From the NCBI GenBank assembly GCA_003973385.1, contig QNYK01000062.1, positions 17,763 through 81,762 on the forward strand: a stretch of 64,000 nucleotides of DNA, written 5' to 3'. Below, piece after piece: positions 8,785-17,590 of the stretch. Each line of letters starts with the position of its first letter. Position 1 is the first letter of the stretch. The notes under the pieces are model-generated. The model saw only the letters and a list, made by a program, of their open reading frames with translations, did no database searches and was not told where the DNA came from. The translations under genes and the position numbers were made by a program. Source of the DNA: Bacillota bacterium (lineage in GTDB: Bacteria > Planctomycetota > UBA8108 > UBA1146).

Positions 8785-9990
8785 TCAATCGTGGATGAGG
8801 ATCCGGGTGCCCAGGCGCATCCAGGGGAAAAACTCCACCACATCTTCATTCCGCAGCCGAATACATCCTTCTGATCCCATCGAGCCGATCGTTTCCGGGT
8901 CGCTGGTGCCATGAATTCCGAGGCCCTGGTGGGAGGGGGTATCCTCGAATCCTATCCAGCGCTCGCCCAGAGGGTTCCCCTCGGCACCGTAAGCGATGGG
9001 AGTTCGACCATCTCGGGGCTGCCACATCGGTTTCTTCTGCACCAGATCGACGATGAAATCGCCACTGGGAGTGCAGTTTTCCTTGCCATGTCCGACCGGA
9101 AAACCCTGCAACCAGCGACCATCGATGTACAGGTCCAGCCAGAAATCACTCTTGTCGATTTCTACGCTGAAAATCCCCTTCAGGAATTTCAGTTTCTGTC
9201 CAGGATGAATCACATCGGTTTTCAGATGGTTCAGTGACCGCAGGGAGTCGACGGTGACCTTGTTGTTTCGGGCGATCCTTGAAAGCGAATCTCCACTGAT
9301 CACGGTGGCGAAGCCTGCCATCGAGAAGGGACGCTTCGAGATGACCCAGAAGTCGACAAGGTTGCGTAGCTTCTGTCGAATCGGTGACCGCCATTCGATC
9401 TCGTCTGAACTGGAGTAGGCATCAGAGAGCAGTTGCCAGCACTTGACGGCAGTGGTGTCTGTATCGAATCCGATCTCATCTGCGATGACGAGGCAGGCCT
9501 CACCATAGCCGGCGGTATCAGGTCCCGATGGGATGATTTGCTGCGCTATTCTGATCTGCTCTGTACCCCGTGCTTCTCGCAGTAGCAAGACACGGGCTGT
9601 AGCGGAATGATCGACATCTGCTTCCTCGATGCGATGGAGGATTCCCAGTGCTTCACCCACGTTACGCGGATTTTCGGAGGCCAGGAGAACCTGGGCCAGT
9701 CGGATGCGGGTGCCGTCATCCGGGTCCGCTTTCAACTGGCTTCGCAATTGCTGTATCTGATCAGATTCGATATCGGAAGCATCGGGCTGCAAAACCGTGT
9801 CGACGGGATCGATGGGGGCTGGATCGGCTGGATCGGCAGTGTTCTCCGTTGACGTTGAACTGGAGCCAGAATTTGTCTGTTCGCTGGTGGTACTGCTTTC
9901 GTCCATCTCGATCAAATCTGCTTCGAACCAGATGGAGTATCCCCACCAGACTCCACCAGCGATGATGAGAAGTAAGAACACAGTACGCAT
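8785..9990 (-). CDS. LysM domain L,D-transpeptidase (YkuD family)
   Basis: 401 aa, an envelope enzyme that would form 3-3 peptidoglycan cross-links or attach proteins to peptidoglycan. The N-terminus is one hydrophobic helix (FLLLIIAGGVWWGYSIW) with no clear cleavage site, suggesting an inner-membrane anchor. A Ser/Thr/Asp-rich linker, a TPR-like helical stretch, a LysM domain (ISGDSLSRIARNNKVTVDSL, about 225-275) and a C-terminal YkuD domain follow. The active-site segment is GIHGTSDPETIGSMGSEGCIRL; catalytic Cys and upstream His are present, but the usual SHGC reads SEGC. The gene lies downstream of nuoN on the same strand, with a 123-nt gap that may hold its own promoter. Confidence 0.9.
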   Translation of the reverse strand: MRTVFLLLIIAGGVWWGYSIWFEADLIEMDESSTTSEQTNSGSSSTSTENTADPADPAPIDPVDTVLQPDASDIESDQIQQLRSQLKADPDDGTRIRLAQVLLASENPRNVGEALGILHRIEEADVDHSATARVLLLREARGTEQIRIAQQIIPSGPDTAGYGEACLVIADEIGFDTDTTAVKCWQLLSDAYSSSDEIEWRSPIRQKLRNLVDFWVISKRPFSMAGFATVISGDSLSRIARNNKVTVDSLRSLNHLKTDVIHPGQKLKFLKGIFSVEIDKSDFWLDLYIDGRWLQGFPVGHGKENCTPSGDFIVDLVQKKPMWQPRDGRTPIAYGAEGNPLGERWIGFEDTPSHQGLGIHGTSDPETIGSMGSEGCIRLRNEDVVEFFPWMRLGTRILIHD

Positions 9991-10113
9991 CGGCCCCCCG
10001 CCCCAGGATAATTTCAGAGTTATTCTTCATCCGGGCCGACGCATCAGCGGTGATCCGGATGGTCAATCATTCTAGGCCCACACGTGGGTAGTTGCCAGAG
10101 AGCCGATGACCGA

Positions 10114-11583
10114 TCAGCCGAGGATGGTTTCTACCGAGAGCCTCGAGAGGTCCACCAGCCAACCAGGAAAGATGCCGATGAAAACGGTCGCGATGGCACA
10201 GACAGCCACGGTAAAGATCACGCCCCAGGGTGCCGGAACCAGATCGAAGGAAGATCGAGGCTCCCGGAACCACATCGCTACCACGGGCCTCAGGTAGTAG
10301 TAGACGCTGATCAAGGTCGTGATGATCGCAATCAGCGCAAGCGTGAGAAATCCACTGCTGACCGCACCTTGCAGGATCATCAATTTGGCAATAAAGCCGG
10401 CGGTCAGGGGTATTCCCGCGAGAGAGATCAACGCGATGGTGAGTCCGATGGCCAGGAATGGGCGATTTCTGGCCAGCCCATCGAGATCACGGACATCATC
10501 GCGGTCCGTGCCGACACTGATGGCAGTGATCACTCCAAAAGCGGCCAGGGTGGTGGCAGCGTAGGCGAACAGGTAGAAGGGTATGCTCGCGCCTGCGGAG
10601 GCTCCCTCTCCTGATACGACGATCACCAGCGGGATCAACAGGTATCCAGTGTGGGCGATCCCCGAGTACGCCATCATCCGTTTCAGGCTTCGTTGATTCA
10701 GTGCAGCTAGATTCCCGAGTAACATCGAAACGACCGAGATGGCTGCGAGGATCTGCGCCAGTTCCTGGCCGCCTCCTGTGAAGAGCAAGAACCTGCACAA
10801 CGCGAAGAAACTGGACGCCTTCACGGCCACTGCCATCCAGCCGACGGCCAGTGTGGGGGAGGCCTGGTAGACATCTGGCACCCAGGAATGAAAGGGCACG
10901 GCGCCGATCTTGAAACTGAAGCCGATCAGGATCAGTAGCGTTCCGATGCTGAAGAGCGAATCTCCCTGGCCATTGGATGCGGCGATGTCAGAGAACGATA
11001 TCGATCCCCCCGTTGTTCCGTAGATGAAGGCCATCCCCAGTAGCAGAAATCCGCTCGAAAAAGCACCGAGAACGAAGTACTTGAAGGCTCCTTCGCTGGC
11101 GGAACGGTTCTCCTTGAAGTAACCCGCCAGCACATAGACAGCCAGTGACAGCGTCTCGATGGCGACGAACACGGAAATCAGATTGGTGGCCTGGCAAAGA
11201 AGTGCCATCGCTCCAGCACAGAAACAGATCAGGGCATAAAATTCTGCACGATTGTTGGCACTGCTGGCGAGGTATCCGCCCGACATCAGAGTGCAGAAGA
11301 GAGCCGTCATCATGACGACGCCGGCTCCCATGCGGCCGAACAGATCGTCGGTCATGGCACCAGCATAGAGTGAGCCAGTCGATGCAGCGGTGCCCTGAAC
11401 AAAGAGCGCCGCAAGAGCCAGCAGCAACCCCGCACCACCTATCATGGCGAGGTGAGTCTTTTCGGATCGGGTATCGTCGCCATTTTTTCCGAGATCAGAA
11501 AATAGTTGCACCAGGCCGGTGATGAATAGAATCCCGGCCGGGAGTATCGCCAGGATCTCGGCTCGGGAGATGGTGAGTTCCAA
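10114..11583 (-). CDS. nuoN: NADH-quinone oxidoreductase subunit N
   Basis: 489 aa antiporter-like proton-channel subunit of complex I, about 14 membrane helices. The key charged residues are in place: Glu in FVAIETLSLAVYVLAG, Lys in FKIGAVPFHSWVPDVYQ and Lys in AVAVKASSFF. It is the last gene of the nuo operon, 9 nt after nuoM. Confidence 0.96.
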   Translation of the reverse strand: MELTISRAEILAILPAGILFITGLVQLFSDLGKNGDDTRSEKTHLAMIGGAGLLLALAALFVQGTAASTGSLYAGAMTDDLFGRMGAGVVMMTALFCTLMSGGYLASSANNRAEFYALICFCAGAMALLCQATNLISVFVAIETLSLAVYVLAGYFKENRSASEGAFKYFVLGAFSSGFLLLGMAFIYGTTGGSISFSDIAASNGQGDSLFSIGTLLILIGFSFKIGAVPFHSWVPDVYQASPTLAVGWMAVAVKASSFFALCRFLLFTGGGQELAQILAAISVVSMLLGNLAALNQRSLKRMMAYSGIAHTGYLLIPLVIVVSGEGASAGASIPFYLFAYAATTLAAFGVITAISVGTDRDDVRDLDGLARNRPFLAIGLTIALISLAGIPLTAGFIAKLMILQGAVSSGFLTLALIAIITTLISVYYYLRPVVAMWFREPRSSFDLVPAPWGVIFTVAVCAIATVFIGIFPGWLVDLSRLSVETILG

Positions 11584-11592
11584 CTTGGGCTC

Positions 11593-13092
11593 CTAACTCT
11601 TCAGCATCTCGACATAGAGGACCAGTGTAGGCTTCACCATGTTGATGAATGGAGCCGGGTACAATCCGAGCCAGAACATCATGACGACAAACGGGAGCAA
11701 GTAGATGATCTCTCTGACGGAGAGATCAGCGACAGTCCGGTTCTCCTCATGGACGATCGGGCCAAACAGGAACCGCTTGACCATGTTGAGCAGGTAGAGC
11801 GCTCCCAGCACGACGCCGGTGGAGGCGAGTACTCCCCAGAGCGGGAAATCTCTGAATACCGCAAACAGGATCAGAAACTCACCGACGAAACCATTGAGTC
11901 CTGGAAGGCCGATGCTCGACAGTACCGCGATCAGGAAGAAGATGGTGTACATCGGGATCACCTTTGCGAGACCACCATAATCCGCCAGCTCTCTGGTATG
12001 CCTTCTCTCGTAAATGATGCCGATCATCAGGAACAGCATCCCCGTCGAGAGTCCATGATTCACCATCTGGAGGATTCCTCCGGTGATCGCTTCGACGCTA
12101 GGAATGAAGCAGGCGAGCACCACGAAACCGAGGTGGCTGACCGAGGAGTAGGCGATCAATTTCTTGATGTCATTTTGAACAAGAGCCATGCAGGCACCAA
12201 AGATGATGCCGATAATGGCAAGCCAGCACATCACTCCTTGAAGATCAAAGGCTGCGTCGGAGAAGAGCGGAATCGAGAATCGGAGCAGCCCGTAGGTCCC
12301 CATCTTCAATAACACTCCAGCCAGCACCACCGATCCTGCTGTGGGAGCCTGGACGTGTGCATCGGGAAGCCATGTGTGGAGGGGGAACAGAGGCACCTTG
12401 ATGGCAAATGAAAGGGTGAATGCGGAGAACAGCCAGAATTGCTGGTCGGGACCGAGCGGATGGGTGCTGCGGATGCGCTCCAGCATCAGGGGCAGATCAA
12501 AGGTGCCGGTGTGCTGGTAGAGGTACAGGATGGCGAGGAACATCAAGAGACTTCCGACCATCGTGTAGATGAAGAATTTGAGCGCCGCGTAGATCCTCTC
12601 TCGACCGCCCCAGATCCCGATGATGAGATACATGGGGATCAGCATCGCCTCATAGAAGAAGTAGAAGAGGATCAGGTCGAGAGCCAGGAAGGCACCGATC
12701 ATTCCGGTCTGAAGCAGTAACAGGGCAATCTGGAACTCCTTGACCCTGTCGTCGATCGCACTCCAGGTGCTCAGGAATACCAGTGGCATCGAGAAACTGG
12801 TCAGCAACACCAGAAGTACCGAAATACCGTCGACACCGAGGTGGTAGCTGATACCGAGAGATTCTATCCATGTGTGCTGCTCTTCGAGTTGCATCGTTCC
12901 CACCGCATTGTCGAAGTTGCCGATCATCAGGAGCGAAAAGAGCAATGTCAGGCAACTGATCATCAGTGCTGCCTGGCGCAGCAGTGCCTTGTTGTTGCGA
13001 TCGACCAGCGAAAGCAAGATCGCACCGACCGCCGGGGTCATGGTGATCAGGCTCAGAACCGGGAGGTTGAAAGATTCGAGTTCCGGAATCAC
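11593..13092 (-). CDS. nuoM: NADH-quinone oxidoreductase subunit M
   Basis: 499 aa antiporter-like subunit of the complex I membrane arm. It shows the Mrp-type core with Glu in FYFFYEAMLIPMYLIIG and Lys in FAIKVPLFPLHTWLPDAHVQ. A second conserved Lys is in GVLLKMGTYGLLRF. Its ATG overlaps the nuoL stop by 4 nt, so translation is probably coupled. Length and composition are standard. Confidence 0.96.
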   Translation of the reverse strand: MIPELESFNLPVLSLITMTPAVGAILLSLVDRNNKALLRQAALMISCLTLLFSLLMIGNFDNAVGTMQLEEQHTWIESLGISYHLGVDGISVLLVLLTSFSMPLVFLSTWSAIDDRVKEFQIALLLLQTGMIGAFLALDLILFYFFYEAMLIPMYLIIGIWGGRERIYAALKFFIYTMVGSLLMFLAILYLYQHTGTFDLPLMLERIRSTHPLGPDQQFWLFSAFTLSFAIKVPLFPLHTWLPDAHVQAPTAGSVVLAGVLLKMGTYGLLRFSIPLFSDAAFDLQGVMCWLAIIGIIFGACMALVQNDIKKLIAYSSVSHLGFVVLACFIPSVEAITGGILQMVNHGLSTGMLFLMIGIIYERRHTRELADYGGLAKVIPMYTIFFLIAVLSSIGLPGLNGFVGEFLILFAVFRDFPLWGVLASTGVVLGALYLLNMVKRFLFGPIVHEENRTVADLSVREIIYLLPFVVMMFWLGLYPAPFINMVKPTLVLYVEMLKS

Positions 13093-15080
13093 TGTGCACC
13101 TCCTTGCCTGAGAAAGTTCAGTAGCATGAAGAGCAGCACCAGCACGCCGCAGGCAAAGGTCAGCAGATATCCAGGAATGAAGCCAGTCTGCATCTTGCGA
13201 AACAGGTGTCCGACGTTTCTTGTCAACAATGCTGTTCCGCTGACCAGGATTCCATCGATCAGGATCCGGTCGATCAAGATGAACATCAGGTGACTGATCG
13301 TCTCAAAAGGGCGAACGAACACGGAGTTGTAAAATTCATCGACGTAGAACTTGTTCGCGGAGAGGCGCCCCAGCAACTGGCCTGGCCCGCTTTCGATGAA
13401 GCGTCTGCGCAGATCCTTGCCCTTGCCGTAACAGTGAAATGCGAGCAGCAATCCAGATCCTGCGATGAGAAGACTCAGGATCATGCTTTGCCACTCGGCT
13501 GCATGGAGGGCATGGAGAGCCTGCTCTGTTAGCCCCTCATGGCCCTGCTGAAGGCCTGTGAAGTGACCCAGCGATGCGTGGCCACCGAGGAACTCGGGGA
13601 CATTGAGGAACCCACCGAGGGCGCTGGCGATGGCAAGCACCAGCAGCGAGAGGCCGATCCAGCCGCCGGGTTCGTGAACCTTGCCCTCGAGGTCGGGATC
13701 GATACGGCTCTCGCCCCAGAAGGTCATGGCGACACACCTGATCATGTAGAAGGCGGTCATCCCTGCGGTCAGGAATGAGATGCCCCAGAACAGCATCGCT
13801 GCACCGGATCCACCCAGGAAGCCCTGCTCGAAGCCGGCAAATAGAATCTCATCCTTGGAGAAGAATCCGGCCAGCGGAGGGACTCCAGCGATGGCCAGAG
13901 TTCCGACGAGAAATGTTATATGGGTAAAGGGTAATTGTTTTCGAAGCCCTCCCATCTTTCTCATGTCTTGTTGGTGATGCATGGCATGGATCACTGAACC
14001 TGAGCCAAGAAACAGCAATGCCTTGAAGAATGCGTGAGTCACGACATGGAAAAAAGCAGCTGAGAAGGCGCCAACCCCGATGGCGAAGAACATGTATCCC
14101 AGTTGGCTCACTGTCGAGTAGGCGAGCACCTTCTTGATGTCGTTCTGGCCGAATGCGATGAGTGCCGCAAGTAATGCGGTGCAGGCACCGATTCCAGCGA
14201 TGAGCGTGAGAGCCGCAGGGGCCGCCTGGAACAGCGGCATCAGGCGACAGCACAGGTAAACACCGGATGTCACCATGGTGGCTGCGTGAATCAGTGCAGA
14301 GACGGGTGTCGGTCCAGCCATCGCATCGGGTAACCATACATAGAGGGGAATCTGGGCACTTTTACCGGTAGCACCGATGAACAGAAGCACCACGATCGTG
14401 GTGACCAGGCCGACTGACCCCAGCAACGGAATCGTCAGCGTTTGCGCCGCCACCGTCTGAATCTGGTTCACATCGGTGAGCGCAGACATGGCGAGAGTGC
14501 CGAAGTGTGTCAGGCAGAGGAAGATTCCCAGCAAGAAGGCGAAGTCGCCGATGCGGTTCATGATGAAGGCTTTGCGACCTGCCGCACAGTTGGCGTCATC
14601 TTCGTACCAGAACCCGATCAGCAGATAGGAGCAGAGTCCCACGCCTTCCCAGCCGATGAACATCAGCAACAAGTTGTCGCCGAGCACCAGCAGCAGCATG
14701 AATGTCATGAACAGGTTCAGGTAGGCGAAATAGCGGTGGTACCCCGGATCTCCGCGCATGTAACCGATCGAGTAGAGGTGAATGATAGATCCGACACCGG
14801 TGATCACCAGGCACATGACGGCGGCGAGGCCATCGAAGTGAAGTGAGAACGGGATCTCGACGAGGCCATCGATCCAGATCCATGGGAATCCATCCCAGTG
14901 CTGGGGCGACCCCACGTCAACGACATGCCTCCAGGCTCTGTAGGAGATGAGAAAAGAGATGATCGGCAACCCGCAGGCGATCGCCGAAACTGCCCGGGTA
15001 CCGATCCTGCGTCCCAGCAGCCCGTTGAAGACGAAGCCGAGAAAGGGAAGTAGAGGTATCCAGAGGAGATGGATGTCCAA
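13089..15080 (-). CDS. nuoL: NADH-quinone oxidoreductase subunit L
   Basis: 663 aa, the largest antiporter-like subunit, at the distal end of the complex I membrane arm. Conserved elements are FIGWEGVGLCSYLLIGFWYE, ATGKSAQIPLYVWLPDAMAGPTP and SALIHAATMVTSGVYL. The C-terminal region has the long extra hydrophobic segments expected for the lateral helix that braces the arm. It starts 10 nt after nuoK and overlaps nuoM by 4 nt. Confidence 0.96.
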   Translation of the reverse strand: MDIHLLWIPLLPFLGFVFNGLLGRRIGTRAVSAIACGLPIISFLISYRAWRHVVDVGSPQHWDGFPWIWIDGLVEIPFSLHFDGLAAVMCLVITGVGSIIHLYSIGYMRGDPGYHRYFAYLNLFMTFMLLLVLGDNLLLMFIGWEGVGLCSYLLIGFWYEDDANCAAGRKAFIMNRIGDFAFLLGIFLCLTHFGTLAMSALTDVNQIQTVAAQTLTIPLLGSVGLVTTIVVLLFIGATGKSAQIPLYVWLPDAMAGPTPVSALIHAATMVTSGVYLCCRLMPLFQAAPAALTLIAGIGACTALLAALIAFGQNDIKKVLAYSTVSQLGYMFFAIGVGAFSAAFFHVVTHAFFKALLFLGSGSVIHAMHHQQDMRKMGGLRKQLPFTHITFLVGTLAIAGVPPLAGFFSKDEILFAGFEQGFLGGSGAAMLFWGISFLTAGMTAFYMIRCVAMTFWGESRIDPDLEGKVHEPGGWIGLSLLVLAIASALGGFLNVPEFLGGHASLGHFTGLQQGHEGLTEQALHALHAAEWQSMILSLLIAGSGLLLAFHCYGKGKDLRRRFIESGPGQLLGRLSANKFYVDEFYNSVFVRPFETISHLMFILIDRILIDGILVSGTALLTRNVGHLFRKMQTGFIPGYLLTFACGVLVLLFMLLNFLRQGGAQ

Positions 15081-15090
15081 GTCTGTCCCC

Positions 15091-15411
15091 CTAGCCGTTC
15101 AACTGGCAAAGTTGGCGAAGATCGATCGATTTCCAGCGGCGCCAGATGACCAGCAGCAGCGACAGGCCGATGGCCGCTTCAGCAGCGGCCACTGCCAGCA
15201 CCATCAAGGTAAAGATCTGGCCGCCGTGTTCCCCTGAGAACGCAGTCAGTGCGTGGGCGCGCCCGAAGGAGACGATGGCGATATTGACCGCGTTGAGCAT
15301 CAGTTCGAGTGACATCAGGACGACCAGGATGTTGCGCCGGGCCAGCACCCCGTAGGTGCCAATCGAGAAGAGCAAGGCACTCAGATAGAGCAGCGTCGCG
15401 AGGCTAAACAT
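15091..15411 (-). CDS. nuoK: NADH-quinone oxidoreductase subunit K
   Basis: 106 aa with three membrane helices. Both conserved membrane glutamates are visible, in SLELMLNAVNIAIVSF and in AAAEAAIGLSLLLVIWRR. They form part of the proton path between the quinone site and the antiporter subunits. The start overlaps the end of nuoJ by 8 nt. Confidence 0.95.
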   Translation of the reverse strand: MFSLATLLYLSALLFSIGTYGVLARRNILVVLMSLELMLNAVNIAIVSFGRAHALTAFSGEHGGQIFTLMVLAVAAAEAAIGLSLLLVIWRRWKSIDLRQLCQLNG

Positions 15412-16006
15412 CTACGGTCACCTGCCCATCTCCCACGGTCGAGGGTGATCTCGATGTGCTTCTTCTGCGCATCGCCAGGTGTACTGCTCCAATGATTCCT
15501 ACCAGGATCAGCACAGAGGTCAGTTCGAACACCAGAAGATGGTTATGGAACAGTTCCAGTCCAAAGGATGCGACGGAACCGTGGGAATCTGGAACTGCTG
15601 CCAGCGCCGGAATGGACCCCGCCGAGTCCAGCTTCTCGACCTGCTGTGAATGAGAGATGGCAAAACTGAGCAGCGAGAAGATCAGCAGGGCGACACCGGC
15701 TGCGAAAGCCCTCTCGGGGGCGCCACCTTCATCAGAAAGATCTCCATCGCGAGGATTGATCAGCATGATGACGAACAGGTAGAGCACCATGATGGCTCCG
15801 GCGTAGACCAGCAGCTGCATGAATCCCAGGAACACGGCATCCAGTAGCATGAAGATCACGGCCACTGCAGAAAGCATGACGATGAGGAACAGAGCCGAAT
15901 AGATCGGGTTTCGCCGGGTGACCACGAGCAAGGAACTCACGGTAGCCACCACAGCAGCCAGTCCGAAAAACAGGTGTTCCATCACAGGGCTCAACACGGT
16001 CTCCAC
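15404..16006 (-). CDS. nuoJ: NADH-quinone oxidoreductase subunit J
   Basis: 200 aa with five predicted membrane helices. The family segment GFMQLLVYAGAIMVLYLFVIMLI, whose third helix contains the pi-bulge that changes conformation during turnover, is clear. A Ser-rich hydrophilic loop (about 125-150) and a basic tail (MRRRSTSRSPS) are extra. It follows nuoI by 29 nt. Confidence 0.94.
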   Translation of the reverse strand: METVLSPVMEHLFFGLAAVVATVSSLLVVTRRNPIYSALFLIVMLSAVAVIFMLLDAVFLGFMQLLVYAGAIMVLYLFVIMLINPRDGDLSDEGGAPERAFAAGVALLIFSLLSFAISHSQQVEKLDSAGSIPALAAVPDSHGSVASFGLELFHNHLLVFELTSVLILVGIIGAVHLAMRRRSTSRSPSTVGDGQVTVDV

Positions 16007-16035
16007 CAGCCTTACTTGCTCTACTCACACCGCAA

Positions 16036-16521
16036 TCAGAGGGAAAGGAGTTTTTCCTTGTTGTAAATTTTTTCGGCACGGGTTAGCGAAGGGATGTTGT
16101 AAACAGGTGTCAGTTCGATGGCGTCACAGGGGCAGGCTTCCTCGCACATGCCGCAGTAGATGCACCGCATCATGTCGATATTGAAGAGCCTTGGACGCTT
16201 TTCTCTGTCGTCCCAGGGCGCTTCTTCAGCAATGATTTCTATACAGAAAGCTGGACATGCAGTGGCACACAGGAAGCAGGCCGTACATTTCTCTCGACCC
16301 AGTTCATCTCTCTTGAGGCGGTGTTCACCCCGGTATCCCGGGTAGGGAGTCCGCCTCTCTTCCGGGTAGTGAATCGTGTTGGGCTCATTGCGGAAGATGT
16401 GCTTGAGCGTGTTGATCAACCCCTTGGCCACCGGTACCGCGAATTTGGCATTCTGCCGCGGTTCGGTGGTGGAGGTGGTCCGCTCCAGCTCTTGTTCTTT
16501 GGCATCCTCTTGGTTTGCCAT
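16036..16521 (-). CDS. nuoI: NADH-quinone oxidoreductase subunit I (2 x 4Fe-4S)
   Basis: 161 aa ferredoxin-like subunit carrying clusters N6a and N6b, which pass electrons towards N2 in NuoB. The two motifs are CTACFLCATACPAFC and CIYCGMCEEACPCD. The first ~25 residues are a charged Glu/Thr-rich extension. The typical RGEHRLKRDELGREKC segment leads into the first cluster. It lies between nuoH and nuoJ. Confidence 0.96.
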   Translation of the reverse strand: MANQEDAKEQELERTTSTTEPRQNAKFAVPVAKGLINTLKHIFRNEPNTIHYPEERRTPYPGYRGEHRLKRDELGREKCTACFLCATACPAFCIEIIAEEAPWDDREKRPRLFNIDMMRCIYCGMCEEACPCDAIELTPVYNIPSLTRAEKIYNKEKLLSL

Positions 16522-16546
16522 CGGTCTCCGTTCTAGTCCAACCCTG

Positions 16547-17590
16547 CTAGGGAAGGGGAATCAGCCATTTCCAGCCAAGCACACCTGCGACGGCTGTCAG
16601 GCCAAGATTCAGGAGCGAAATCGGAATGAACACTTTCCAGCCGATGTTCATCAACTGGTCGTACCGAAAGCGCGGAAGTGTCCAGCGTGTCCAGATGAAA
16701 ATGAAGAGTAACGCGACAAGTTTCAGAGAAAAGATCGCGACGCTGATGCTGATATCCCAGACGGTGGGTTTGGTCGGGATCTCGATCCACGGAACACTCC
16801 AACCGCCGAGGAACAGTGTGATCATCAGGCCAGACATGGTGATCATCGCCACATATTCACCCATGAAAAAGGTCGCGAATTTGAGACCCGAGTATTCGGT
16901 ATGAAATCCACCCACAAGCTCTGCTTCGCACTCGGCAAGATCAAAGGGAAGTCGGTTCGTTTCTGCGAATGCTGCCACGACGAAGATCACTGCGGCGATC
17001 GGTTGTTGAAATAGATTCCACTGCATCAATCCAAGTGTTCCTGCGGCCCACTGTTGCCGGATGATCTCGTTGAGGTCGACGGTCTGGGCCGTCATCAGGA
17101 TGGCAATGATGGAGAGGCCCAATGCGACCTCGTAACTGATCATCTGTGCAGAAGCACGAAGGCCTCCGAGCAACGAGTACTTGTTATTTGAAGCCCAGCC
17201 GCCAAAGGCGAGCCCGTACACCGAGAATCCCGAAACCGTCAGCAGGAAGATCACGCCAACTCCCAATGAGGCGACCTGGAGATCGATTCCGACCGGGATC
17301 ACGGCAAAGGCGAGTACGGCAGGGGCGTAGACGAGGAATGGGCCGAGGCGATAGATCCACTTGTCGGCACCTTGAGGTGTGAGGTCCTCCTTGAACGCCA
17401 GCTTGATGACGTCAGCGAGAGGCTGAAGCAGGCCCGCCGGACCGACGCGGTTCGGGCCAATTCGATCCTGGATCCAGGCGCTGATCCTGCGTTCGAAGTA
17501 AACCAGGGCGGGCACAATTTGCAGGATCACCGCGAAGATGATGATGGCCTTGATCACGGCAAGCGCGAGTGGAGGCAATTGCATATCCAT
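16547..17590 (-). CDS. nuoH: NADH-quinone oxidoreductase subunit H
   Basis: 347 aa, about eight membrane helices; it forms the quinone chamber at the base of the hydrophilic arm. Diagnostic stretches are FERRISAWIQDRIGPNRVGP and AETNRLPFDLAECEAELVGG, the acidic loop contacting quinone. Its first base coincides with the last base of the nuoG stop codon (TGATG-type junction), so translation is probably coupled. Confidence 0.96.
   Translation of the reverse strand: MDMQLPPLALAVIKAIIIFAVILQIVPALVYFERRISAWIQDRIGPNRVGPAGLLQPLADVIKLAFKEDLTPQGADKWIYRLGPFLVYAPAVLAFAVIPVGIDLQVASLGVGVIFLLTVSGFSVYGLAFGGWASNNKYSLLGGLRASAQMISYEVALGLSIIAILMTAQTVDLNEIIRQQWAAGTLGLMQWNLFQQPIAAVIFVVAAFAETNRLPFDLAECEAELVGGFHTEYSGLKFATFFMGEYVAMITMSGLMITLFLGGWSVPWIEIPTKPTVWDISISVAIFSLKLVALLFIFIWTRWTLPRFRYDQLMNIGWKVFIPISLLNLGLTAVAGVLGWKWLIPLP

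Noticed and set aside
10028-10061. CATCCG/CGGATG inverted repeat as nuoN terminator
   Set aside because: The arms are short and far apart, and no T tract follows on the minus strand.
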